From CAIVAT01 sp037137455 (GTDB lineage: Bacteria; Bacteroidota; Bacteroidia; Bacteroidales; FEN-979), in contig JBAXKG010000119.1 in the NCBI GenBank assembly GCA_037137455.1, positions 1 through 5,149 of the forward strand: DNA of 5,149 nt, given 5' to 3'. Shown one piece after another: positions 1 to 4,773 of the stretch (position 1 is its first letter; each line of letters starts with the position of its first letter). Below the pieces are notes generated by a model. The model did no database searches, was not told the DNA's origin, and worked only from the letters and a program-made list of their open reading frames with translations. A program made the translations under genes and the position numbers.

Positions 1-158
1 TATATCATTATTGTCCGGCTAAATTCCATTGCGTCCCTACGGGACTTTTGGGTTATACTGCAACTTATTTTCTATCGATATATTTTCCCGATGGGACAGT
101 CCCGTCAGGGACTAAATATCGGTAGAAATGATACAATAGTTCGTTAAGTTATTATAAA
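1..158. repeat. Gene-free flank with GTCCC/GGGAC palindromes, likely dispersed intergenic repeat
   Basis: No supportable gene lies left of the insertion sequence. The stretch holds a series of short complementary blocks: GTCCC at 33-37 and GGGAC at 41-45 (5-bp stem, 3-nt loop), TCCC at 86-89 with GGGA at 93-96, and GTCCC at 99-103 with GGGAC at 108-112. The unit at 33-45 read on the minus strand nearly matches the unit at 98-112 on the plus strand, so the two copies face each other. Similar GTCCC-TA-GGGAC palindromes are, to my recollection, common as dispersed intergenic repeats in Bacteroidota; that is memory and not a search result. The function is unknown. Confidence 0.5.
72..125. repeat. 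Long imperfect foldback (REP-like palindrome)
   Basis: The arm CTATCGATATATTT (72-85) pairs imperfectly with AAATATCGGTAG (114-125), whose reverse complement is CTACCGATATTT; they differ by one base and a 2-nt bulge. The smaller GTCCC/GGGAC hairpin (99-112) nests inside. The whole block could fold as one cruciform or RNA hairpin. The long intervening distance and the lack of a T-run make an ordinary terminator less likely than a mobile or structural palindromic repeat. Confidence 0.5.
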
Positions 159-170
159 TTCAGAACTCCT
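159..170. repeat. Left terminal inverted repeat of the insertion sequence
   Basis: TTCAGAACTCCT is the exact reverse complement of 2460-2471. The TAA stop of orfB occupies 170-172 on the minus strand, so the coding region runs into the repeat, a compact arrangement typical of insertion sequences. Confidence 0.85.
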
Positions 171-1864
171 TACCCCGCGCAATCTAAATTAGCGGTAATT
201 TGGAAAATCATTTTCAAATCAGTTCCAGGGAATATAGTTTCTGTCTGATTAAGTAATTTGGTTAATTCTGCAGCTGCTTCATTAAACCTGTTAGCAGACA
301 ATGAGTGCAGGGTTACAGTCAGAGTTTTATTATCGTAATCAGGTGTCAGGTCGGCATTCGACTGAATGATTTGTTTAACGACCATTCTTTTTTCATTTTC
401 AGCTTTTGCCAAATAAGGTGTAATCCATTGTGCAACTGATGATTCAGCGCGGTAGCAAATCATTCGTATCACGTTCATCAACAGTTTGCTTTCAGTTTTA
501 AGTTTGTTATAACGATGTTGCTGGGGCATCTGAGAGATTTTCAGCCGTGGTTTAATCTGTGATCTTTGAGCTTTAAGTTCTTCTTCCTGCTTTCTGTAAA
601 ATTCTATTTTGTCTTTATATCCTATTTGTTTAATTGTTATTGCAGGTAAATCATCCAACGGCTGATCTATGGCCAATTGGACCAAAGGGAAGAACCGGGC
701 TTCGAGTCGTTGGATTTTTTCTCTCAATTTTTTAAGTTGATGTGTTATTTTCCTGTATTGTGGATTCACTATTTCTTTTTCCGGGTCGACAGGCTCCGTC
801 CCGAATGATACCAGTTTATCAAAATCATAATCCAGGATAAGGTACCGGAAGAAGTTTTCCTGGCTCCAACGGGCAAACATGCGACCTGCAATGGAACTGA
901 GTTCTAAGGTTGGATGTGTGGTGACAATTGATGTTTGATGCCCTGTTTCACCCTGACGCCTTACTTCTCTGAACCAGTAACCTCCGAGTTCGGTTACCTG
1001 TTCGCAAAGTTGCATGTTAACGATTTGCTGCAACACAGAAACAGCAACGCTTTTAAAACATTCAGAAGGCCATTCGTTCTTTACATTTTTGCGATAGGTT
1101 ATTATGGCTATTTTGTACTTTTCCCATAACCTTTGGAAGAATGCCGGCTCGTAGGCTTCACGGTCAAAAACAAATGTGCAGACGGGTGTATTGTCGCAAC
1201 TGTACTGCCTGGATAACAGTTTTGTCTGTTGAAGTTGCGGGATGATTTGATCTTCGATAACGGTTTGCAGTTTTTCGGTTAGTTCTCCCATAACCATCAT
1301 AACGGGCATACCTTTTGCATCGTTTACCCAGTATTCGGTGGTAGCGCTCAGGCAAAGTTTTTGCCTGGAAATATATTTTACAGGAAGGTTAGCCTTGTCG
1401 CCATAATAAATCCGCACATGTCCATCAATGTATAAAAAACCTGCATCCCGGGATGAGTCGCCGCTATACCAATGATCAACCAGGATGTTATTCAGGTGTA
1501 CGGCCTGTTGCTGACCAGTGAGTAGCTGAAGTTTATTTCGTAAACATCTTACTTCAGGAATCCGATCCAAACCTATGATACGACCGAGTTCTCCAGGCTT
1601 ACATTGCTTGAGTTGTTCCGGATTTTTTATGCGTAAAAGAGCCATGAATGCCAGGGTCAGAACTATTGATTCCAGACTGTAATAAAATTTTGATGACCAT
1701 GTGTAAACCTCTTTTGTCTTTAATAGGCCCTGTACCAATAAGGCCGGTAATAAAAATAATACGCCTCCACCACTTAGCGCTTGACCCTCTTCAAATTGGA
1801 CCCCTGTGGATATGCCTTCGCCAAGGGAACAAGCTACGCGTTCTTCTAATCGCGTTGTGGCCAT
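170..1864 (-). CDS. Insertion sequence orfB: DDE transposase catalytic part
   Basis: This 564-residue frame carries the catalytic core of a DDE transposase, which would cut and join the element's ends. The proposed triad is D147 in the motif IDGH, D234 in FDRE, and E336 in RWSQENFF; the last resembles the R-W-x-x-E-N-F signature around the catalytic glutamate of other DDE families. Residues 366-445 are rich in K, E, Q and L and look like coiled coil, probably for multimerisation. ATG 1864 is only the first ATG: the frame stays open upstream to a TAA at 1964-1966 and encodes 27 further codons of a Q/N-rich linker that begin at the A8 run. It is therefore probably made mainly as an orfA-orfB fusion of 739 residues by -1 frameshifting. 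Independent initiation at 1864 is possible, as is the trivial alternative that one A was lost or gained by mutation. Confidence 0.88.
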   Translation of the reverse strand: MATTRLEERVACSLGEGISTGVQFEEGQALSGGGVLFLLPALLVQGLLKTKEVYTWSSKFYYSLESIVLTLAFMALLRIKNPEQLKQCKPGELGRIIGLDRIPEVRCLRNKLQLLTGQQQAVHLNNILVDHWYSGDSSRDAGFLYIDGHVRIYYGDKANLPVKYISRQKLCLSATTEYWVNDAKGMPVMMVMGELTEKLQTVIEDQIIPQLQQTKLLSRQYSCDNTPVCTFVFDREAYEPAFFQRLWEKYKIAIITYRKNVKNEWPSECFKSVAVSVLQQIVNMQLCEQVTELGGYWFREVRRQGETGHQTSIVTTHPTLELSSIAGRMFARWSQENFFRYLILDYDFDKLVSFGTEPVDPEKEIVNPQYRKITHQLKKLREKIQRLEARFFPLVQLAIDQPLDDLPAITIKQIGYKDKIEFYRKQEEELKAQRSQIKPRLKISQMPQQHRYNKLKTESKLLMNVIRMICYRAESSVAQWITPYLAKAENEKRMVVKQIIQSNADLTPDYDNKTLTVTLHSLSANRFNEAAAELTKLLNQTETIFPGTDLKMIFQITANLDCAG

Positions 1865-1929
1865 GCCAAGTAAAGAATCCTGATCTTGCTGGTTTCGCTG
1901 GTTGGGGGTAATGCCTTCATAAACTGGCG

Positions 1930-2388
1930 CTACCGATTTAGTCTTTTTTTTAAATAGCCCTGTTTAACGCCATAACGAATGGCGGATTCCCTGACTCCTT
2001 CTTCTTTAGCAATACTGTAAACGCTTTGTCCTTTGTCGAGCTTGGCCTGTATCCGATCACGCCGGCCCCCAACTATCTTATGAGCTTTACCATGGCGCAC
2101 ATCAGGGCCAAAAAATCCGGCCTCACCTTTTGTCTCAAATTTCTTTAGTGCTCGACTTACACTGTCCTCGCTAACCCCAAAGGCTCGCTCAATATCAACA
2201 TTACGGCACAAACCCTGGTAAATTAAATTACTGGTTATATACCGGAAAGCATCATTGTTATCCTTCGAATGAGAATAAACTGGTAAACCATTGACGAGAT
2301 ATTGAACAAGCCCGTCTCTTTCATAAACTCCCACATTCGAGTTAATCAATATGGTGTCGCTTGGGAATATTGGTAATAATAGTTGCAT
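1930..2388 (-). CDS. Insertion sequence orfA: double helix-turn-helix DNA-binding protein
   Basis: This 152-residue protein is the N-terminal, DNA-binding part of the transposase. A first helix-turn-helix lies at about residues 63-87 (VDIERAFGVSEDSVSRALKK) and a second at about 118-146 (SVYSIAKEEGVRESAIRYG). Between them is a basic stretch (about 98-113) that may contact DNA. Read alone it ends four codons after the slip site, at TAG 1930-1932; with a -1 shift after residue 148 it continues into orfB. The short form could act as a repressor or a competitor for end binding, as OrfA proteins do in IS1 and IS3 elements; for this element that is inference. ATG 2388 is chosen because it follows a consensus promoter directly and gives an N-terminus without obvious surplus. 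It ends 65 bp before the first orfB ATG. Confidence 0.82.
   Translation of the reverse strand: MQLLLPIFPSDTILINSNVGVYERDGLVQYLVNGLPVYSHSKDNNDAFRYITSNLIYQGLCRNVDIERAFGVSEDSVSRALKKFETKGEAGFFGPDVRHGKAHKIVGGRRDRIQAKLDKGQSVYSIAKEEGVRESAIRYGVKQGYLKKRLNR
1944..1951 (-). promoter_or_regulatory. A8 slippery site for -1 frameshift or transcriptional slippage (orfA to orfB)
   Basis: On the minus strand orfA reads TTA AAA AAA AGA, so the heptamer A-AAA-AAA sits in the classic X-XXY-YYZ phase and is followed by AG. Slipping back one base puts the ribosome in the frame AAA AAA AAG ACT, which is open from here to the orfB stop at 170. The orfA frame ends only four codons later. An AGGG lies a few bases upstream and could act as a Shine-Dalgarno-like stimulator, but I see no strong downstream structure. 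A run of eight A residues could equally work through RNA polymerase slippage. Confidence 0.7.
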
Positions 2389-2393
2389 GAGAG

Positions 2394-2423
2394 CAAAATT
2401 ACCGCATTTCTTGTTTGCGGCAA
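2394..2423 (-). promoter_or_regulatory. Consensus Bacteroidota promoter for orfA, almost leaderless
   Basis: On the minus strand TTG (2423-2421) is followed after exactly 19 bases by TAATTTTG (2401-2394). This fits the Bacteroidota -33/-7 promoter pattern (TTG, about 19-21 bp, TAnnTTTG). Only five bases separate the -7 box from ATG 2388, so transcription would begin at or next to the start codon. The arms TTGCCGCA and TGCGGTAA form an inverted repeat (7 of 8) spanning the promoter, a candidate operator. Confidence 0.65.
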
Positions 2424-2439
2424 TATGCGAGGAAATACT

Positions 2440-2447
2440 TATTTTTG
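2440..2447 (+). promoter_or_regulatory. Outward -7 box at the right end of the insertion sequence
   Basis: TATTTTTG matches TAnnTTTG on the plus strand and points out of the element toward the dehydrogenase gene, whose ATG is about 112 bp downstream. The nearest upstream TTTG (2414-2417) is 22 bp away, slightly beyond the usual 19-21, so strength is uncertain. I saw no other TAnnTTTG between the element and that gene. Confidence 0.35.
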
Positions 2448-2459
2448 GGGAACGAAGTC

Positions 2460-2471
2460 AGGAGTTCTGAA
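2460..2471. repeat. Right terminal inverted repeat of the insertion sequence
   Basis: AGGAGTTCTGAA is the exact reverse complement of 159-170. It lies 71 bp upstream of the orfA start and directly abuts the 12-bp repeat units that start at 2472. Confidence 0.85.
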
Positions 2472-2507
2472 GTTGCACAAAGGGTTACGCAAAGGCACAC
2501 AAAGTTT
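2472..2507. repeat. Three degenerate 12-bp units next to the insertion sequence end
   Basis: GTTGCACAAAGG (2472-2483), GTTACGCAAAGG (2484-2495) and CACACAAAGTTT (2496-2507) share a CAAAG core at the same phase. Similar CAAAG/GTTAC-rich strings are common in intergenic DNA of Bacteroidota as I recall. The unit begins exactly where the insertion sequence ends. Function unknown. Confidence 0.5.
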
Positions 2508-2559
2508 ATGAATAAGAGAAGTTAGAGTTGTTATAAATAAAACAAAGAAGAATATTATT

Positions 2560-3645
2560 ATGAGTCCGGCAATATTAAAAGATCCTGTTGAATCCCGGAA
2601 AATAGTGATTTTCGGGGCCGGAAAGATCGGACGTTCATTTATTGGACAACTATTCGGATGCAGTGGTTACAGGGTTGTTTTTATTGATACTGATCTTGTA
2701 ATTGTATCCGGTCTGAACACCCGTGGGAATTATCGCGTGATAATAAAGGGAGAGAAAGAAGAAGAAATTATTGTACCCAATGTTCGGGCTATTTCAGCAT
2801 TTGAAAAAGAGCAGGTGATTGAAGCTGTTTCGACAGCCGGCATACTTGCCGTGTCAGTAGGAAAAAATGCGCTCGAAAAAGTTATCCCGGTTATCGCTGC
2901 CGGATTAGAATTAAGATACAAATTTACCAGCAGCTTTCCTCTCGATATTATAATTGCTGAAAACATGCTTGATGCCGGTGATTTTATCAGAGAACGCCTG
3001 CAGGGAATTCTTCCACCCGATTATCCTCTTGAAAAACTGGTCGGATTGATTGAAACAAGCATTGGTAAAATGGTACCTATAATGACTCAGGCAGATATAG
3101 ATAAAGATCCTCTTATGATCTTCGCTGAACCTTATAATACTTTGATTCTCGATAAGAAGGAATTTAAGTCATCAATCCCTGATATTAAAGGACTTACTCC
3201 GAAAGATAATATAAAGGCATGGGTTGACCGGAAGGCCTTTATCCATAACCTGGGCCATGCCACAGCTGCCTATTTTGGCTTTAACAGACATCCGGAAGCC
3301 ACATACATGTTTGAAGTTCTCGATGACCCGGAGGTTTATAATTTTACAAGGGAAGTTATGTTTCAGTCAGCAGCTATATTACAGGTTGCCTATCCGGAAG
3401 ATTTTACTATGAAAGATCTTGAAGGTCATATTGATGATCTGCTATTTCGGTTTCGTAATAAGGCACTTCAGGATACCATTTACCGGGTTGGGCACGATTT
3501 AACGAGGAAGCTTGCATCCGACGACCGTTTTATGGGAGTAATACATCTCGCGACCCGGTTAGGAATGTCATATAATTTGATACTTAAGGCAATGTCTTAC
3601 GGACTCTTTTTCAGGGCAAAATATGAAGAAGGAAATATGTTCTAG
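2560..3645 (+). CDS. mtlD: Mannitol-1-phosphate 5-dehydrogenase-like polyol dehydrogenase, truncated by in-frame TAG
   Basis: The product belongs to the polyol-specific long-chain dehydrogenases and most resembles MtlD, which interconverts mannitol 1-phosphate and fructose 6-phosphate with NAD in the cytoplasm. The N-terminal Rossmann fold shows FGAGKIGRSFIG (residues 18-29), with FIDTD (41-45) closing the second strand, an acidic end that favours NAD over NADP. The catalytic pattern K-x4-N-x2-H is present at K225, N230 and H233. Translation stops at residue 361 (TAG 3643-3645), but the frame continues for 45 sensible codons, giving about 407 residues against roughly 380 for E. coli MtlD. The true C-terminus is therefore probably lost. 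ATG 2560 leaves a 12-residue extension before the first strand; no strong Shine-Dalgarno is seen, as is usual in this phylum. No PTS genes are visible, so the exact substrate (mannitol 1-phosphate or another sugar alcohol or its phosphate) is inferred from family likeness. Confidence 0.8.
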   Translation: MSPAILKDPVESRKIVIFGAGKIGRSFIGQLFGCSGYRVVFIDTDLVIVSGLNTRGNYRVIIKGEKEEEIIVPNVRAISAFEKEQVIEAVSTAGILAVSVGKNALEKVIPVIAAGLELRYKFTSSFPLDIIIAENMLDAGDFIRERLQGILPPDYPLEKLVGLIETSIGKMVPIMTQADIDKDPLMIFAEPYNTLILDKKEFKSSIPDIKGLTPKDNIKAWVDRKAFIHNLGHATAAYFGFNRHPEATYMFEVLDDPEVYNFTREVMFQSAAILQVAYPEDFTMKDLEGHIDDLLFRFRNKALQDTIYRVGHDLTRKLASDDRFMGVIHLATRLGMSYNLILKAMSYGLFFRAKYEEGNMF

Positions 3646-3783
3646 CCTGAATTATTCTTCCTCGAATCACTTGCAAAAAATTTTGAATTGACTCTGATAA
3701 AAGATCTTGGCTTCGACAGTGAGGCTGACAATTATGTTATCGCAGAGATTAAAAGATGGTATAGGCTGAAGCCAATGCTGTAA
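3646..3783 (+). pseudogene. Detached C-terminal 45 codons of the mtlD-like gene
   Basis: Directly after the TAG, in the same frame, 45 codons run to TAA 3781-3783. They begin PELFFLESLAKNFEL, contain DLGFDSEADNYVIAEI and end RWYRLKPML. The composition is that of a helical, soluble protein end and suits the C-terminal helices of MtlD proteins, which also end in a region of small helices. There is no start codon at its beginning, so it would be made only if the TAG is read through. TAG is one base from Tyr, Lys, Gln, Glu, Trp, Ser or Leu codons, so a point mutation suffices to explain it. Confidence 0.65.
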
Positions 3784-3895
3784 TAGTAGAAATAACAAAC
3801 AGTGAAAAGAAAGGGGTGAGTTCATGAAGATTGAGAAGGGGGATAAGTTCAGGAAATAAAAAAGAAGTTACATAAAAGAGACACGAAAAAAATAA

Positions 3896-3916
3896 TATTA
3901 CATACAACGTGTAATA
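3896..3916. promoter_or_regulatory. Upstream higBA operator palindrome
   Basis: TATTACA (3896-3902) and TGTAATA (3910-3916) form a perfect 7-bp inverted repeat with a 7-bp spacer. The same arm layout recurs exactly 28 bp downstream. Antitoxins with an HTH domain usually repress their own operon, so this is a likely HigA site. Confidence 0.5.
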
Positions 3917-3923
3917 AAAAAAA

Positions 3924-3944
3924 TATTACTATATTTGTGTAATG
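3924..3944. promoter_or_regulatory. Second operator palindrome overlapping the -7 box
   Basis: TATTAC (3924-3929) and GTAAT (3939-3943) flank the TATATTTG box, so a bound repressor would cover the core promoter. It matches the upstream palindrome at 13 of 21 positions, all in the arms (TATTAC and GTGTAAT). Confidence 0.5.
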
Positions 3945-3982
3945 ATTGTAAATTCAGACCGGAATAATTTGCATATTTTAAT

Positions 3983-4294
3983 ATGATTATAAAGTTTGAA
4001 AATGACTATTTAGAAAATTTATTTACAGGAGAGCCTATAAAAGGTAAACCAAAATATAATGATTCAGTAATTAAAAAATTTAAAAAAGTCATTTTAATCC
4101 TTAAGAACGTTGAAAGCTCGATTGAGCTATAAAAGTTCAGGGGATTAAACTTTGAAGCTTTAAAAGGGAATAAAAAGGGCTTACATTCAATAAGGGTTGA
4201 TTATGGTTACAGGCTGGAATTTAAACTTGAAAACGATGTTATTCAATTAACAGAAATAGTGATCATTGAAGAATTGTCTAACCATTATAAATAA
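3983..4294 (+). pseudogene. higB: RelE/ParE-superfamily HigB toxin gene, interrupted by in-frame TAA
   Basis: The frame from ATG 3983 reads as a HigB-like toxin of the RelE/ParE superfamily, an mRNA-cleaving ribosome-dependent RNase in characterised members. It starts MIIKFENDYLENLF, is 103 codons long, and ends EELSNHYK at TAA 4292-4294. Codon 50 is TAA (4130-4132); directly after it comes the conserved block KFRGLNFEALKGNKKG, then the arginine-rich core SIRVDYGYRLEF and the strand IQLTEIVIIEEL. All the usual active-site strands lie beyond the stop, so the 49-residue product cannot be a working toxin. The ATG follows a TAnnTTTG promoter by about 40 nt. The antitoxin follows 7 bp after the end. 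A single base change from a Tyr, Lys, Gln or similar codon would explain the stop. Readthrough or sequencing error are alternatives. Confidence 0.8.
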
Positions 4295-4301
4295 TATTAT
4301 T

Positions 4302-4604
4302 ATGACAACCAATAAAGTAGTCGGATCAAATGGGCAGGAGTTAAGGACAGATGTTTTATTACATCCCGGGGAAGTCCTTGAAATGGAAATATTATCGAGA
4401 GGGCTGAAAAAATCTAAGTTCGCGATGGATATAAAAATGTATCCTTCACATATGAGCGACATTTTGAAAGGGAAAAGGAACATTACGGAAGAAATTGCCC
4501 TTAAACTTGAAAACTCACTTGGCATAAGCGCTGAGTTTTGGATGCGCTTGCAGGTAGAATATAATATTTCGATACTTAGGGCAAAAATGAACCATGCAGC
4601 TTAA
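4302..4604 (+). CDS. higA: HigA-family antitoxin, XRE-type HTH
   Basis: This 100-residue protein has the layout of HigA/VapI antitoxins. After a short N-terminus comes LLHPGEVLEMEIL (residues 19-31), the family's usual entry to the HTH, then the XRE helix-turn-helix at about 34-65 with recognition helix region YPSHMSDILKGKRNIT, and the closing ISAEFWMRLQVEYNI (75-89). HigA binds HigB and neutralises it, and represses the operon through its HTH. ATG 4302 is preferred over the in-frame TTG at 4266 because it lies just after the toxin stop and gives the normal length; the 12 extra residues from TTG would overlap the toxin gene and look unlike the family. The toxin-first order is typical of higBA. 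With higB broken, this antitoxin is orphaned but looks fully intact and may still act as a repressor. Confidence 0.88.
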   Translation: MTTNKVVGSNGQELRTDVLLHPGEVLEMEILSRGLKKSKFAMDIKMYPSHMSDILKGKRNITEEIALKLENSLGISAEFWMRLQVEYNISILRAKMNHAA

Positions 4605-4773
4605 AATTTATTGAGTTTAAAACTCATGAACTGCAAAAATTAAAGGTGAATAAAACAGTGTAAAACTATCAATTGCATAAAAGTTAAGAAAAAAGCTTTT
4701 TGGTTATATGATAAATCCGGTTTCGTCATAATGACGGAAACCCTGGAAAATTTTTAAATTTTATTTATGTATA
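4605..4773 (+). terminator. Intergenic hairpins; likely terminator of higBA at 4719-4755
   Basis: The strongest structure is GGTTTC-GTCA (4719-4728) pairing with TGAC-G-GAAACC (4732-4742) across a TAA loop: ten base pairs with one bulged G. A run of five T (4751-4755) follows eight bases later, so it is a plausible intrinsic terminator, though the T-run is set back. A 6-bp palindrome TGAGTT/AACTCA (4612-4626) comes just after the higA stop and a perfect AAAAAGCTTTTT lies at 4690-4701; either may add to termination. No TAnnTTTG promoter for the next gene is seen. Confidence 0.5.

Larger units (their letters stand above)
159..2471 (-). mobile_element. Complete two-frame insertion sequence with DDE transposase
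   Basis: A perfect 12-bp inverted repeat, TTCAGAACTCCT at 159-170 and its complement at 2460-2471, bounds the transposase genes tightly. The orfB stop codon begins inside the left repeat, and the orfA start lies 71 bp from the right one. Inside the perfect core the ends still agree at scattered positions (roughly 16 of 19). The element reads leftward and encodes orfA (two HTH motifs) and orfB (DDE catalytic domain), joined by an A8 shift site. No target-site duplication is evident directly outside the repeats, so the true tips could differ by a base or two or the duplication may have decayed. I do not recognise a named family with certainty; it resembles large HTH-DDE transposases outside the best-known IS families. 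The element appears intact and potentially active. Confidence 0.88.
3784..3982 (+). promoter_or_regulatory. Intergenic region with higBA promoter
   Basis: This AT-rich stretch holds no credible gene. TATATTTG at 3930-3937 matches the Bacteroidota -7 box TAnnTTTG; transcription would start near 3942-3945, leaving about 40 nt before the toxin start at 3983. No clear -33 TTG is present at the expected distance, which fits a promoter dominated by operators. The first part (3784-3890) is purine-rich and shows nothing else I can support. Confidence 0.55.

Noticed and set aside
1648..1911. An 87-codon plus-strand frame inside the transposase region.
   Set aside because: It is complementary to the orfB coding sequence, which explains the open frame; nothing in its sequence resembles a protein family.
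146..2538. AGTTATTATAAAT (147-159) left of the insertion sequence and AGTTGTTATAAAT (2526-2538) to its right, 12 of 13 identical, as a target-site duplication.
   Set aside because: The right copy lies over 50 bp outside the inverted repeat, whereas a target duplication must touch both ends. AT-rich chance similarity is the simpler explanation.
2730..2966. A 78-codon minus-strand frame inside the dehydrogenase gene.
   Set aside because: It lies wholly opposite the Rossmann-fold coding region, is low-complexity Ser/Ile-rich, and is a shadow frame.
3824..3859. A 12-codon ORF (MKIEKGDKFRK) preceded by an AAGGGGTGAG that looks like a Shine-Dalgarno.
   Set aside because: It is very short, Lys/Glu-biased in purine-rich DNA, and has no recognisable counterpart; strong Shine-Dalgarno use is not typical of Bacteroidota.
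4247..4525. A 92-codon minus-strand frame opposite higA.
   Set aside because: It is antisense to a well-recognised antitoxin gene, with no family resemblance and no promoter in place.
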